This document shows, in pieces, positions 36,879 to 47,293 of a stretch of DNA of 64,000 bases; within the stretch, counting starts at the first letter, position 1, and each line of letters opens with the position of its first letter. Origin of the DNA: Nitrosospira sp. Nl5 (GTDB lineage: Bacteria; Pseudomonadota; Gammaproteobacteria; Burkholderiales; Nitrosomonadaceae); the NCBI RefSeq assembly GCF_900102495.1, contig NZ_FMVQ01000012.1, forward strand, positions 1-64,000, written 5' to 3'. Under the pieces are notes generated by a model. That model searched no databases, had not been told where the DNA came from, and was given only the letters and a program-made list of their open reading frames with translations. Both the position numbers and the translations under genes were made by a program.

Positions 36879-38081
36879 TCAACCGGCTTCCAGCCGCTTT
36901 AATGCAAGTTCCAGTCCTTTGCTGTAGTGAGTCTTTGCCAGCTCGTGTCTGCCAATTTTCTCGTTTAACTGCGCCAACAAGAGATGGGAGGGATGGCCGG
37001 GTTCCAGCGACAAACTGGCTTCCAGATAGTTTTGTGCCTTGCCCCACAACTCCCCATGGATGCAGAGTTTGCCGAGGGCCAGCAGCAGGGAAGCATCGTT
37101 AGGGTGAAACTTGAGCCATGCTTCGGCACGTTCAATTTGCCTGACTGCATCATTCCCAAGACATTCCGCATACAGTTCCACCAATTCGGAATCCCATTGT
37201 CCGTCCAGGCTTTGCTCAATGATCTGATGTGCTGTTACACCGTCACCTACCGCCATGCAAGCACGGGCGGCGGCGGCAGCCAATTTGCTGTCTTTTTTGT
37301 CCGCCGAAGATATCGTTTGCCAATACCCCTTGAACGTCTGTGGAGTGGATATCTTGCTTTTGAGATTTTCCACATGAGCATTGCATCGTAATTGCCTTAC
37401 CAGAGCCTTATCGAAGGCGTTACGTTGCTCCAGTTGTCCGAGCAGATCAAGTACCGCGTCCCAGTTTTCCAACTGATACTGCGCTTTCAATTCCAGCCGC
37501 AGTACGGCGGTATGCTGACGTGCTTCCGTGGCGCCAAGGGATTGCAATACCTTCAGCGCTTCTTCCGGCCGGCGTTCATCGAGCAACAGCTCGGCTTGTG
37601 TTACAAGACGTAGCGCTATTTCTTTCGGCGCGTCATTTTCCGCGATGGCAATAAACGCATCGCGTTGAGAATACTTTCTCAGTTCGTGCGCCGAGCGGGC
37701 AGCGATGACGGCATTAATCGCGCTGACCGCGGAAGACTCTCTCAATTTCAGGGCGGCAGCGGAAGCTTTCTCGGCCTTGGCGTAACGACCTTCGAAGAAT
37801 GCCTTAAGTCCGTCCAGCATCATCCTTCGCGCCCTTTGGCGGCGGCGGCGCAGGCGGAATTCGCTTACTTCCGTTGGCAATCGCAGGGTGATGACCGCGA
37901 GCCGCACCACAAAGTAGGCGATAAAAAATGCCACTACCAGCAGCACCGCCAGCAAGTTAAGTGATAGCTCGACGCGATAAGGATGCGCCACCACCAGCAC
38001 ATAACCGTTGTTGTATCTCGCCGCAAGCGTCACCGCCACTGCAACCGCAAACAGCGCCAACAGCCAGAACGCTCCTTTCAT
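36879..38081 (-). CDS. hemY: HemY-like heme biosynthesis-associated TPR protein
   Basis: Inner-membrane protein of 400 residues with two N-terminal helices (4-20 and 40-65) and a C-terminal TPR-like region (repeats near 115-400, ending in LEPGHPSHLLLAQLNEKIGR). It is the HemY_N family found downstream of hemX in betaproteobacteria, not the protoporphyrinogen oxidase of the same name. Its exact role is unsettled. It is the last gene of hemC-hemD-hemX-hemY; the gap to hemX is 117 bp, wider than the others. Confidence 0.88.
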   Translation of the reverse strand: MKGAFWLLALFAVAVAVTLAARYNNGYVLVVAHPYRVELSLNLLAVLLVVAFFIAYFVVRLAVITLRLPTEVSEFRLRRRRQRARRMMLDGLKAFFEGRYAKAEKASAAALKLRESSAVSAINAVIAARSAHELRKYSQRDAFIAIAENDAPKEIALRLVTQAELLLDERRPEEALKVLQSLGATEARQHTAVLRLELKAQYQLENWDAVLDLLGQLEQRNAFDKALVRQLRCNAHVENLKSKISTPQTFKGYWQTISSADKKDSKLAAAAARACMAVGDGVTAHQIIEQSLDGQWDSELVELYAECLGNDAVRQIERAEAWLKFHPNDASLLLALGKLCIHGELWGKAQNYLEASLSLEPGHPSHLLLAQLNEKIGRHELAKTHYSKGLELALKRLEAG

Positions 38082-38198
38082 GTTAAACCCGGCAGATGGG
38101 ACGTACTCATCATGAAGATGAAACTTGATTGAGGTAGAGAATCATTGCAAGTCATCGTGCGACCCTGAAAATAAGCGTCGACCCGCCGGACGCGAGTG

Positions 38199-39272
38199 TC
38201 ATCGATTTCCCCGGTCGTGGGCCAGACGGTAATTGCGTACCGCGTCGAGACTGGCGGAAATACGAGGCAATTCAACGCCAATTTCGCTGTCTTGCAACTG
38301 ATGCAATGCTTCAAGCATATTAGCGACAGACTCTGATCCGGTGTCATAATACCGGTTGATCCAATCCATGGATGCATTGATATCAGCCTTGAAGCTGGGT
38401 CCGTCGCGGGCATGTAGCGCATGCCGGGCCGATAGCAGGCGCAACTTTAAGTTCTCACGCAGAAAATACGCCTGTGAGGGTGATAACAGGGCGACATCCG
38501 GCTTGTCCATGTTCTGGATACGTACCAACCGCTTCACATCCTCCCAAGCCTCTCGTGCGAATTTGAGCCATACATTTTCTGTCGCTGAAATTTGACTCGG
38601 AGAAGGGCGGGTTTCCGGAGGACGGAATTCCATCGCCAACGGTAACCTATCGACAGCGGCTGCGAGACTATCCAGGCGCATGCTGATTCCCACCGTATCG
38701 ACATATGGCGCAGCTTTCAGGATGTCCATATCCTTTGCCAGGATTTTACGTAATGGCGACAATTGCGGGCGATCGATACGCTGTAATCGCGCATCGGCCT
38801 CTTGCATCGCTATCAGGGCAGCCTTGACATTACTTGCCAGCTGTAGCTGTTGATTGGCAATAAGCAGCAGTTGCTCCACTTCTTCCAATGTTGCTTCATC
38901 CCTGTTTCGCGTAAGCTCCTGGTAGAGCGCCTCCAACGCCAATTGCTGGCTCTGGGATTCAGCCAGCTTGGCTTCGAGCAGGCTGAGTTTTGTTTCTGTC
39001 CGGCGACCTGCCTCGGTAGCCTCGGTTGAAAGGTTGCGTGATTCTTTACCCGCTGCATCCGCCTCGGCCAGCCGTTTAGCCAATTCATGTTGCAAGCCTG
39101 CAATCTGATTACGGGTGTCGTACCACTGCCACGCTATAATGAGTGAAAAGATGAGGGTAGAAATTATGACAAAAATTAAAACAGGACTGATGCGCTGATG
39201 CAATTTCGGGCGCGGCTCGGGGCGTAATCCTCCCGGTTGATCGGTATCGACATGTTGAATGTCCGCACTCAT
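38199..39272 (-). CDS. hemX: HemX-like membrane protein
   Basis: Inner-membrane protein of 357 residues with one N-terminal helix (about 30-48) followed by a long coiled coil (residues 52-115, rich in Ala/Glu/Leu). It belongs to the HemX family often annotated as uroporphyrinogen-III C-methyltransferase, but it has no methyltransferase motif. It overlaps hemD by 4 bp. The function in tetrapyrrole synthesis is not clear. Confidence 0.88.
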   Translation of the reverse strand: MSADIQHVDTDQPGGLRPEPRPKLHQRISPVLIFVIISTLIFSLIIAWQWYDTRNQIAGLQHELAKRLAEADAAGKESRNLSTEATEAGRRTETKLSLLEAKLAESQSQQLALEALYQELTRNRDEATLEEVEQLLLIANQQLQLASNVKAALIAMQEADARLQRIDRPQLSPLRKILAKDMDILKAAPYVDTVGISMRLDSLAAAVDRLPLAMEFRPPETRPSPSQISATENVWLKFAREAWEDVKRLVRIQNMDKPDVALLSPSQAYFLRENLKLRLLSARHALHARDGPSFKADINASMDWINRYYDTGSESVANMLEALHQLQDSEIGVELPRISASLDAVRNYRLAHDRGNR

Positions 39273-40069
39273 GGTTTCCCTGAAACGCAGTCCTCGCTGG
39301 TCTCCGGCTGGAAATAACTGAACAGGCCTTGCAGCAAGCCTTCATCCCCAGCAGGGGTAAGAATCACGTGAGTAAGTCCGAGTTCCGTTGCGGTTTGCGC
39401 GATGCGCGCATGGGAGACGAACAACGGAGTTGTCTTGAGCCATGCTTGCCCCGACTTGCCAACCATATCGAATAAATTGCGCAGCCCTTCACTGCTGGTT
39501 ATGGTAATTGCGCTCATCTCGTTGTTTGCCCAGGCTCTCAGTAGCGGCGCCGTATCGGTATTCGGTTTGACACGACGGTAACACTCCGCATATTCGAGCA
39601 CGGCACCCCGTTTCAGCAACTCATCTCCCAGCAATTCACGCCCGCTGTCGCCACGAAAAACCACCACGCGCTTGCCCCCGACCTGCTGCAAGTCGTCCAT
39701 GTCCAGCAATGCCTCGCTGTCGAATCGCAGAGCTGGCGCAATCACCTCGTCGACGCCTAAATTCCTCAGCTCCCTGGCGGTACCCTGGCCAACGGCTGCG
39801 ACTTTCAGCTTCCGCGGCCATGGTCGTTTTGTACGTATCAGGCTCATGGCCTTGTTCACCGCGTTGGGACTGATAAAAATTGCCAGATCGAATTCATCGA
39901 GCCTCGCCACGATAGTCAGCAACGAGCCCTGATCCTTTGTGTCCAGGATTTCCAATACCGGAAACAAAAATGGAATTCCGCCCGCTGCACGAACTTTGCC
40001 AGCAAGGCTGCCCGCCTGGTGCGCCGGCCGCGTAATCAGTATATGGGTCCCGGCCAGAGGTTTCGTCAC
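39269..40069 (-). CDS. hemD: uroporphyrinogen-III synthase
   Basis: Cyclises hydroxymethylbilane to uroporphyrinogen III in heme synthesis. It has 266 residues with the two-lobed HemD pattern: [20 protein letters not shown] at the start, [11 protein letters not shown] near residue 90, [10 protein letters not shown] near 115 and the second-lobe [11 protein letters not shown] near 200. HemD is poorly conserved, but these marks and the 4-bp overlap with hemC make the call safe. Confidence 0.92.
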   Translation of the reverse strand: MTKPLAGTHILITRPAHQAGSLAGKVRAAGGIPFLFPVLEILDTKDQGSLLTIVARLDEFDLAIFISPNAVNKAMSLIRTKRPWPRKLKVAAVGQGTARELRNLGVDEVIAPALRFDSEALLDMDDLQQVGGKRVVVFRGDSGRELLGDELLKRGAVLEYAECYRRVKPNTDTAPLLRAWANNEMSAITITSSEGLRNLFDMVGKSGQAWLKTTPLFVSHARIAQTATELGLTHVILTPAGDEGLLQGLFSYFQPETSEDCVSGKP

Positions 40070-41031
40070 GGATGACTTATGGATGCGGCCGGCATTGATT
40101 CCAGCGCTGCCAGAATTGCCCCCGCGCCCTGCATTCTTAAATTTCGTGCCAACTGTGCGCCCATAACCGTTCCCGTTCCGGGCTCGCCACTCAGTTCATC
40201 ACTTATCATGCGCGTTCCATCGGGGCTGGCGACAAACCCGCGCAGTCGCAGCACCTCTCCGGTAATTTCCGCGAAACCACCCAGAGGTACCTGACAGCTT
40301 CCACCCAGCGCTCGACTCATGGCGCGTTCAGCCTCCACACACTGAGCGGTTTCACGATGATGCAATGGTTGCATAAGTTTTACCAAATCTGACCGGTCGG
40401 CTCGGCATTCGATTCCCAACGCTCCCTGTCCCACCGCCGGCAAACTCAGCTCCGGACTCAGCAGTGCGGTAATACGATCCGCCAGTCCCAGCCGCTTTAA
40501 TCCCGCAGCTGCCAGAATAATCGCCGCAAACTGTCCTTCATCCAGCTTGCGCAAACGGGTCTGCACGTTGCCACGCAGCGGCTGCACCTGTAAATGCGGA
40601 AAGCGGGCACGCAACTGGCTTTCGCGCCGCAAGCTGGAGGTCCCCACCACGCTGCCGGCAGGAAGCGCCTTGAGCTCGGCATATTGATTGGAAACAAAAG
40701 CGTCGCGGGGATCTTCACGTTCGACTATGGCCGCCAGTGCGAACCCCTCCGGCATATTCATCGGCACGTCCTTCATCGAATGCACCGCGATATCCGCGCT
40801 TCCATCCTCCAGCGCCTGCTCCAGCTCCTTAACAAACAGTCCCTTGCCGCCAATTTTGGAGAGCGACGTGTCGAGGATCTGATCGCCGCGCGTCGTCATA
40901 CCAAATATGCTGAGTTCGGTTTGCGGGTATAATTCCGACAGCCGTTCCCGAATGAAGTTTGCCTGCCACAAGGCAAGCGCGCTTTCCCGTGTAGCAATAA
41001 CAATTTTTGCGGGCATGGATGAATTAAGCAT
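40066..41031 (-). CDS. hemC: porphobilinogen deaminase (hydroxymethylbilane synthase)
   Basis: Joins four porphobilinogen molecules into hydroxymethylbilane. The 321-residue enzyme has [13 protein letters not shown] at the start, the substrate-binding HSMKDVPM near residue 85, GTSSLRR near 135 and the dipyrromethane cofactor cysteine in [12 protein letters not shown] near 250. The ATG at 41031 (MLNSSMPAK) is used; a second ATG five codons later is equally possible. It is transcribed away from ppc, with 128 bp between the starts. Confidence 0.95.
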   Translation of the reverse strand: MLNSSMPAKIVIATRESALALWQANFIRERLSELYPQTELSIFGMTTRGDQILDTSLSKIGGKGLFVKELEQALEDGSADIAVHSMKDVPMNMPEGFALAAIVEREDPRDAFVSNQYAELKALPAGSVVGTSSLRRESQLRARFPHLQVQPLRGNVQTRLRKLDEGQFAAIILAAAGLKRLGLADRITALLSPELSLPAVGQGALGIECRADRSDLVKLMQPLHHRETAQCVEAERAMSRALGGSCQVPLGGFAEITGEVLRLRGFVASPDGTRMISDELSGEPGTGTVMGAQLARNLRMQGAGAILAALESMPAASISHP

Positions 41032-41159
41032 TATTATTACAATGACAATGAGAAAATTACGGAATTACCGTTGATGTTTATTTTAGCATGCCAGGCGCCC
41101 AACTGGATTGAAGTGCACGAGGCATCGGATCGCCGGTGCATTGCAAAAAAGGTTGCGTT

Positions 41160-43973
41160 ATGAGCTCCCTCGCTTCCCGGAATGAAAGTTTCGACAAAAA
41201 TAATACTGACCATAAAGACAGACCGGTGAAGGATGATCCTTTACGGGAGGACATCCGCCTGCTGGGGCGCCTGCTGGGCGATACTTTGCGCGAGCAGGAA
41301 GGGGACTCCACTTTCGAGCTGGTTGAAAACATTCGTCAAACCGCAATTCGCTTTCGGCGCGAGCAGGATCCAAAGGCGCGCCACGAACTTGATATGATCC
41401 TCAATCAATTGAGCAACAAGGCAACTGTTGCGGTGGTGCGCGCATTCAGCCATTTTTCGCAACTTTCCAACATTGCCGAGGATATGCATCACAATCGCCG
41501 TCGCCGCACCCATCTCCGGGCAGGGTCGTCACCCCAAGCGGGTAGCGTGGCGCTGGCGCTGGATCGGGTTCTGTCCAGCGGAACCGATGGCGCAGCATTA
41601 ACCAGATTTTTCGCTAAAGCGGTCGTTTCACCGGTATTGACCGCTCATCCAACCGAAGTGCAGCGCAGAAGCATTCTCGATTGCCAGTTGACCATTGCAC
41701 ACCTGTTGAATGAGCGTGATCGCATGCAGCTGACGCCCGAGGAGTTACGCAACAACGAGGAGGGATTGCGCTGTGCCATCCAGATACTGTGGCAGACGCG
41801 CATGCTGCGTCCCGAGCGCCTGTCTGTTTATGACGAGATCAAAAACGGCCTGGCGTATTACCGTTATACTTTTCTTACCGAGGTGCCCCGCCTTTATGCG
41901 GAAATTGAAGATTTTCTTGAACGCCGCATGGGAGCGCGCGCACCGCTTATTCCCCCATTTCTACGCATTGGCAGCTGGATAGGTAGCGACCGCGACGGCA
42001 ATCCCTTCGTTACCCATGAGGTAATGCTGCACGCGGCCGAGCGCCAATCGGCGCTGGCGCTGGATTATTACATGGGTGAAGTACACCAGATAGGCCGCAG
42101 GCTAAGTTTGACGGAGCGCCTGGTAGAAGTGGATGACGAATTGGCGGAATTGGCCGAGGCTTCCCCCGATCGCGCCCCCAGTCGTGCGGATGAGCCTTAC
42201 CGGCGTGCACTGATTGGTATTTATGCGCGCCTTGCCGCTACCAGCCAGGGGCTCGGTCACGTGATCAGACAACGGCGTCCGGTCGGCCTTGCCGCGCCTT
42301 ATGCGGAAAGCATGGAATTTGTGCATGATCTCGATATCGTCATCCGCTCGCTTAAGCATCACAAATCGGATTTACTGGCACGCGGGGAGCTACGCCACTT
42401 GCGACGCGCGGGGGAAGTATTCGGCTTTCATCTCGCCCCGCTGGATATGCGCCAGCACAGCAATGTCCATGAACGGGTCGTCACGGAATTGTTCGAGTAT
42501 GGCGCACATCGAAAGGGGTATGCCGCACTGACCGAAGTGGAGCGCTTGGAGTGGCTGCTGACCGAGATTAGCAGCCCGCGTCCCCTGCGCTCGCCTTATC
42601 TGGATTATTCCGAGCTCGTCCAGAGCGAACTGTGCATTTTACAGGCAGCGGCGGAAATTCAGCGGCGCTTTGGGCGTGCTGCGCTGCCAAATTACATCAT
42701 TTCCAAAACCGATGGCGTTTCCGACATGCTGGAGGTTGCACTGTTGCTGAAGGAAGTCGGGCTGTTGCAAGCGGGAGAAATGCCGCGTCTGCACGTCAAC
42801 ATCATCCCATTGTTCGAGACCATCGCAGACTTGCGCGGCTGCGGTCCCGTTATGGATGCGCTGTTCTCGCTGCCATATTATCGCAAGCTGCTGGATTCAC
42901 GCGGCAATGTTCAGGAAGTAATGCTGGGTTATTCGGATAGCAACAAGGACGGCGGCTTTCTTGCCGCCAACTGGGAACTCTACAAGGCGGAAACCGAACT
43001 GACGAAAATATTCGCCAAGCATAAAGTCGACTTGCGCCTGTTTCATGGACGCGGCGGAACGGTTGGACGAGGTGGCGGTCCGAGCTACCAGGCGATACTG
43101 GCTCAGCCTCCCGCTAGTGTTAACGGTCAGATACGTATTACCGAGCAGGGCGAAGTCATCGGCAGTAAATACGCCGACCCGGAGATTGGGCGGCGTAATC
43201 TGGAAACGCTGGTCGCCGCCACGGTCGAGGCGACGTTGTTGAGCCGCGATCCCCTGGGTGAACGCGCCGTCGACTATTATCAAGTTATGGAAGTGCTGGC
43301 ACGCGATGCGCTCGCATCCTATCGCAATCTCGTATACGAAACCCCGGGGTTTAAACGCTATTTTCAGGAGTCCACCCCGATAAGGGAAATTGCCGGACTT
43401 AATATTGGCAGCCGGCCGCCGTCGCGCCAGCAATCCGACCTGATAGAGGATTTACGCGCCATTCCCTGGGTATTCAGCTGGGGGGTTAATCGCGCCATGA
43501 TTCCAGGCTGGTACGGTTTCGGCACCGCGGTAGAAGCGTTTGTCGAGCGCGAAGGCCAAGGCGAAAAGGGATTGGGATTTCTGCAGGAAATGCACCGCAC
43601 TTGGCCATTCATGCAAACGCTGCTGTCCAATATGGACATGGTGCTGGCAAAAACCGATATGGGTATCGCGTCGCGCTACGCTGAACTCGTTAGCGATGTT
43701 GATTTACGTGAGAAAATTTTCGGGCGCATCCAGGCGGAATGGGATTGCAGCGTAAAATGGTTATTCGCGGTGACAGGCCGCACGGAATTGCTGCAGGACA
43801 ATCCTACGCTTGCTCGCAGCATTCGTAACCGCACCCCTTATATCGATCCGCTCAATCATTTGCAAGTCGAGCTGCTGCGCCGCTATCGCTCCGGCGATGC
43901 CGCCGACGCGGTAAAGCGCGCGATACAGCTCACCATTAATGGCGTAGCGGCGGGACTGAGAAACAGCGGATGA
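41160..43973 (+). CDS. ppc: phosphoenolpyruvate carboxylase
   Basis: Fixes bicarbonate onto phosphoenolpyruvate to give oxaloacetate, feeding the citric acid cycle. I start at the ATG at 41160 (MSSLASRN), which has AAAGG 7 nt upstream; the frame also opens at a GTG at 41136. The 937-residue protein has the catalytic histidine region LTAHPTEVQRRS near residue 165, FHGRGGTVGRGGG near 620 and SRPPSRQQ near 750. The length is typical. Such an enzyme suits an autotroph that must refill the cycle. Confidence 0.96.
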   Translation: MSSLASRNESFDKNNTDHKDRPVKDDPLREDIRLLGRLLGDTLREQEGDSTFELVENIRQTAIRFRREQDPKARHELDMILNQLSNKATVAVVRAFSHFSQLSNIAEDMHHNRRRRTHLRAGSSPQAGSVALALDRVLSSGTDGAALTRFFAKAVVSPVLTAHPTEVQRRSILDCQLTIAHLLNERDRMQLTPEELRNNEEGLRCAIQILWQTRMLRPERLSVYDEIKNGLAYYRYTFLTEVPRLYAEIEDFLERRMGARAPLIPPFLRIGSWIGSDRDGNPFVTHEVMLHAAERQSALALDYYMGEVHQIGRRLSLTERLVEVDDELAELAEASPDRAPSRADEPYRRALIGIYARLAATSQGLGHVIRQRRPVGLAAPYAESMEFVHDLDIVIRSLKHHKSDLLARGELRHLRRAGEVFGFHLAPLDMRQHSNVHERVVTELFEYGAHRKGYAALTEVERLEWLLTEISSPRPLRSPYLDYSELVQSELCILQAAAEIQRRFGRAALPNYIISKTDGVSDMLEVALLLKEVGLLQAGEMPRLHVNIIPLFETIADLRGCGPVMDALFSLPYYRKLLDSRGNVQEVMLGYSDSNKDGGFLAANWELYKAETELTKIFAKHKVDLRLFHGRGGTVGRGGGPSYQAILAQPPASVNGQIRITEQGEVIGSKYADPEIGRRNLETLVAATVEATLLSRDPLGERAVDYYQVMEVLARDALASYRNLVYETPGFKRYFQESTPIREIAGLNIGSRPPSRQQSDLIEDLRAIPWVFSWGVNRAMIPGWYGFGTAVEAFVEREGQGEKGLGFLQEMHRTWPFMQTLLSNMDMVLAKTDMGIASRYAELVSDVDLREKIFGRIQAEWDCSVKWLFAVTGRTELLQDNPTLARSIRNRTPYIDPLNHLQVELLRRYRSGDAADAVKRAIQLTINGVAAGLRNSG

Positions 43974-44067
43974 ACATTTCGTGGTTCACCGGCTTTTGGC
44001 ATGGTTGACGGGAACAACAACAATAATATTCCCGGGATGATCCGGCCGCGGCACTTTCGGTACGATT

Positions 44068-45450
44068 GTGGTTAAAAAACTGTATATTAAAACTTTCGGC
44101 TGCCAGATGAACGAGTATGACTCGGATAAAATGGCGGATGTGCTTCATGCCGCGCACGGCATGGAGAAAACCGATAATCCCGCCGAGGCGGACGTCATTC
44201 TGTTCAACACCTGCTCCGTACGAGAGAAGGCTCAGGAAAAAGTATTTCACGATCTGGGTCGCGTCAGACACTTGAAAAAGTCCAACCCCAATCTGCTGAT
44301 TGGCGTGGGCGGGTGTGTTGCCAGCCAGGAAGGCGTGGAAATTGTGAAGCGGGCACCCTACGTGGATCTGGTATTTGGTCCGCAGACGCTGCACCGGTTA
44401 CCGCAGCTGATTTCAGCACGTCGGGGTACCGGTCGATCGCAGGTGGATATCTCCTTTCCTGAAATCGAGAAATTCGACCACCTGCCGCTCGCACGCACCG
44501 AAGGTGTGACTGCATTCGTTTCCATCATGGAAGGGTGCAGCAAATATTGCAGTTTTTGCGTCGTGCCCTATACACGCGGCGAGGAAATCTCGCGTCCGTT
44601 GAGCGACGTGTTGGTGGAAGTCGCAGAACTGGCGAGCCAGGGAATCAAGGAAGTGACGTTGCTGGGGCAGAACGTCAATGCTTATCGCGGCGCGATGGAG
44701 CATGGAGAAGAAGGTGAAATCGCGGATTTGGCGCTGCTGCTCGAATATATCAGTGAAATTCCCGGCATCGAGCGCATCCGCTACACGACCTCTCATCCCC
44801 GGGAGGTCACCGCACGGCTGATCGAAGCTTACATAAAATTGCCGAAGCTGGTAAGTCATTTGCATTTGCCGGTTCAGTCGGGCTCGGACCGGATATTGGT
44901 AGCCATGAAGCGGGGTTATACCTCGCTGGAATACAAATCCATTATCCGCAGGCTGCGAGCCGCTCGCCCCGATATTTCACTGACGTCCGATTTCATCATC
45001 GGTTTCCCCGGTGAAACCGAAACCGATTTCGAGGCTACTATGAAACTGATTGAGGTGGTACATTTCGATGATTCCTTCAGCTTCATTTATAGCCCACGCC
45101 CTGGTACGCCCGCCGCGGGACTGCTCGACGATACTCCCCATAAAATCAAGCTGGAGCGGTTGCAGCGCTTGCAGGAGAAAATCAATCAGCAGGCGCAGGC
45201 GATCAGTCAATGCATGATCGGGTCGATGCAGCGTATCCTGGTGGAGGGCGTATCCAAAAGAAATGCCGGCGAACTTTGCGGGCGTACCGACAACAATCGC
45301 ATGGTGAATTTCGTCGGTAATCCAGCACAAATCGGCTATTTCATTGACGTTAAAATCACCGCCGCGCTGTCACATTCATTGCGCGGTGAAATCGTGGCTG
45401 ACGAACGCCGGGCAATTTCCGGATCAGTTCCACGCAATATGCCTTGCTGA
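44068..45450 (+). CDS. miaB: tRNA-2-methylthio-N6-dimethylallyladenosine synthase MiaB
   Basis: Radical SAM methylthiotransferase acting on A37 of tRNAs. It has the N-terminal cluster cysteines ([32 protein letters not shown]), the radical SAM motif CSKYCSFC with VVPYTRGEE, and a C-terminal TRAM domain. The start is GTG at 44068 with no clear ribosome-binding site; a 12-codon leader ORF beginning at 44038 ends within the second and third codons of miaB. The 460 residues match the family. The downstream order phoH-ybeY-corC is the usual one. Confidence 0.95.
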   Translation: MVKKLYIKTFGCQMNEYDSDKMADVLHAAHGMEKTDNPAEADVILFNTCSVREKAQEKVFHDLGRVRHLKKSNPNLLIGVGGCVASQEGVEIVKRAPYVDLVFGPQTLHRLPQLISARRGTGRSQVDISFPEIEKFDHLPLARTEGVTAFVSIMEGCSKYCSFCVVPYTRGEEISRPLSDVLVEVAELASQGIKEVTLLGQNVNAYRGAMEHGEEGEIADLALLLEYISEIPGIERIRYTTSHPREVTARLIEAYIKLPKLVSHLHLPVQSGSDRILVAMKRGYTSLEYKSIIRRLRAARPDISLTSDFIIGFPGETETDFEATMKLIEVVHFDDSFSFIYSPRPGTPAAGLLDDTPHKIKLERLQRLQEKINQQAQAISQCMIGSMQRILVEGVSKRNAGELCGRTDNNRMVNFVGNPAQIGYFIDVKITAALSHSLRGEIVADERRAISGSVPRNMPC

Positions 45451-45752
45451 CAAGTCCGGGGGCAAATTCCAAGGCTCCCCGTCTTCATTTCTTGCAAAGT
45501 GTCCCTGTCGCTGCGAGAATTAAGCCCTTACAGCTGCTTGCCGCGCCTTTGTGCGCGGTTTTGGATACATGGCGTGACACAATGAGGTGGAATTGTTTTC
45601 TGTCAAAGGCGTTGCGAAAAACACAGCCATGCAACGCAAACCGTGCAATCCGTCCTGCCGAGAACTTGCCATAGGTAAAGAGCAAGTATCGGAAGAACTA
45701 TTTGTAAATCAGATCGTTAAAGGAAAATGAGCAATCCACTGCCGGATTTAGG
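45451..45752. other. gap between miaB and phoH
   Basis: 302 bp with no gene recognised. It includes a ten-codon open frame from the ATG at 45727 (AAAGGAAA upstream) to the TGA at 45754-45756 that overlaps the TTG start of phoH. Confidence 0.5.
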
Positions 45753-46727
45753 TTGAAACCACAGCCTGTCGAGATTTCATTTTCTCCAGTCGATAATCAG
45801 CGTCTTGCCAATCTATGCGGGGCACTGGACGAGAACCTCAAGCAGATCGAAACCGTGCTTGATGTCACCATCGCACGGCGAGGAGAACATTTCAGCTTAC
45901 GCGGTAAGTCGGCCCAAACCTTACTGGCTGCAGAAGCACTGCGAAATTTTTATAGCCAGGCACAACATCATCTGAGTATCGAGCAGATTCAACTGGGCTT
46001 GATCGAGGTGATGAACCCCTCGCATGCGAGAAAACATGCTGCTGACGGTCCTTCGGAAACGACAGCGCCAGTGCTAATTACCCGGCGCGGCGATTTACGT
46101 GGCCGCACACCTCGTCAAGCACAGTATCTGCAACAAATCCAGAAACACGACATCACGTTTTCCATCGGCCCGGCAGGAACCGGGAAAACATATCTTGCTG
46201 TGGCAAGCGCGGTAGATGCGCTTGAACGCGACATGGTAGCCCGCATCGTGCTGGTGCGACCGGCAGTGGAAGCCGGCGAGCGTCTTGGTTTTCTACCCGG
46301 TGATATCGTCCAGAAGGTGGATCCTTATTTGCGCCCATTGTACGACGCACTATATGACCTGATGGGGTTTGATAAAACCAGCAAGCAGTTTGAACGCAGC
46401 GCAATTGAAATTGCGCCGTTGGCTTTCATGCGCGGCCGAACGCTGAACCAATCTTTTATCATCCTTGACGAAGCGCAAAATACGACACCCGAACAAATGA
46501 AAATGTTCCTGACTCGAATCGGCTTCGGCTCCAAGGCGGTGGTAACAGGTGATGTGACGCAAATTGATCTGGCCAAGCACCAGAAAAGTGGCCTGGTAGA
46601 GGCTCAACAGATTCTGGGAAAAGTACGCGGCATTGCTTTCACGCATTTTGGCGCTGAAGATGTCGTGCGGCATCCGCTGGTACAAAGAATTGTCAACGCT
46701 TACCAAAAGTATGAAAAAAAGGGATAG
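45753..46727 (+). CDS. phoH: PhoH-like ATPase
   Basis: Cytoplasmic nucleotide-binding protein of 324 residues linked to RNA metabolism, often next to ybeY. The N-terminal part is an RNA-binding-like domain; Walker A GPAGTGKTYLA is near residue 140 and Walker B FIILDEAQN near 240. The frame starts at TTG (45753), whose last bases are shared with the stop of a short upstream ORF that has a good ribosome-binding site. Translation may be coupled through that leader. The C-terminus overlaps the longest possible ybeY frame. Confidence 0.9.
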   Translation: MKPQPVEISFSPVDNQRLANLCGALDENLKQIETVLDVTIARRGEHFSLRGKSAQTLLAAEALRNFYSQAQHHLSIEQIQLGLIEVMNPSHARKHAADGPSETTAPVLITRRGDLRGRTPRQAQYLQQIQKHDITFSIGPAGTGKTYLAVASAVDALERDMVARIVLVRPAVEAGERLGFLPGDIVQKVDPYLRPLYDALYDLMGFDKTSKQFERSAIEIAPLAFMRGRTLNQSFIILDEAQNTTPEQMKMFLTRIGFGSKAVVTGDVTQIDLAKHQKSGLVEAQQILGKVRGIAFTHFGAEDVVRHPLVQRIVNAYQKYEKKG

Positions 46728-46770
46728 CGTTTCCGGGTTTTCCGAAAGAGCTATCCGTAAGGAAGCGAAA

Positions 46771-47220
46771 TTGAAATTGGCAACACAATATGCGGGTCAT
46801 GCCGGGAATACCCCCACTCGGCCTCAATTTCGCAAATGGGTCGAAGCAGCGCTGATGCAGGACGCGGAGATTGGGTTGCGTATTGTGGATGAAGCCGAAG
46901 GCCGCCGCCTCAACCGTGATTTTCGCGGAAGAGATTACGCCACCAACGTGCTGACTTTCGTTTACAGCAGTGCTCGGCCTCTGTCTGGCGATATCGTGCT
47001 GTGCGCACCGGTGGTGGAAGAGGAAGCGAGACAGCAGCATAAGAATCTGGCAGCGCACTATGCACATCTCACCGTGCATGGCGCCTTGCACCTTCAGGGT
47101 TACGATCACGAAGATGACGCCGCCGCAGCGGCTATGGAACAACTGGAGACCGAAATCGTGATGAAACTGGGGCACGATGATCCTTACAAGGAATACCGGC
47201 CGGGTATCGAAGAATCCTGA
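46771..47220 (+). CDS. ybeY: endoribonuclease YbeY (rRNA maturation factor)
   Basis: Zinc-dependent single-strand RNase used in 16S rRNA maturation and ribosome quality control. The metal motif HGALHLQGYDHEDD (three His) is near residue 115. I choose the TTG at 46771 because it has AAGGA 7 nt upstream and gives a protein of 149 residues, the usual length, starting LKLATQYAGHAG. The frame also opens earlier, for example an ATG at 46711 overlapping the end of phoH by 17 bp; that would add 20 residues without family similarity. Confidence 0.88.
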   Translation: MKLATQYAGHAGNTPTRPQFRKWVEAALMQDAEIGLRIVDEAEGRRLNRDFRGRDYATNVLTFVYSSARPLSGDIVLCAPVVEEEARQQHKNLAAHYAHLTVHGALHLQGYDHEDDAAAAAMEQLETEIVMKLGHDDPYKEYRPGIEES

Positions 47221-47293
47221 TTCCGGCCCGAGTGGCTCGCTATCATGGCGCCCCCGGCTAACTGACTTCTTACCTACGAACTGGCACATCAAT

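Noticed and set aside
38082-38198. Possible gene in the gap between hemX and hemY
   Set aside because: The frame at 38078-38422 is antisense-shifted into hemX and has no signal or family motif.
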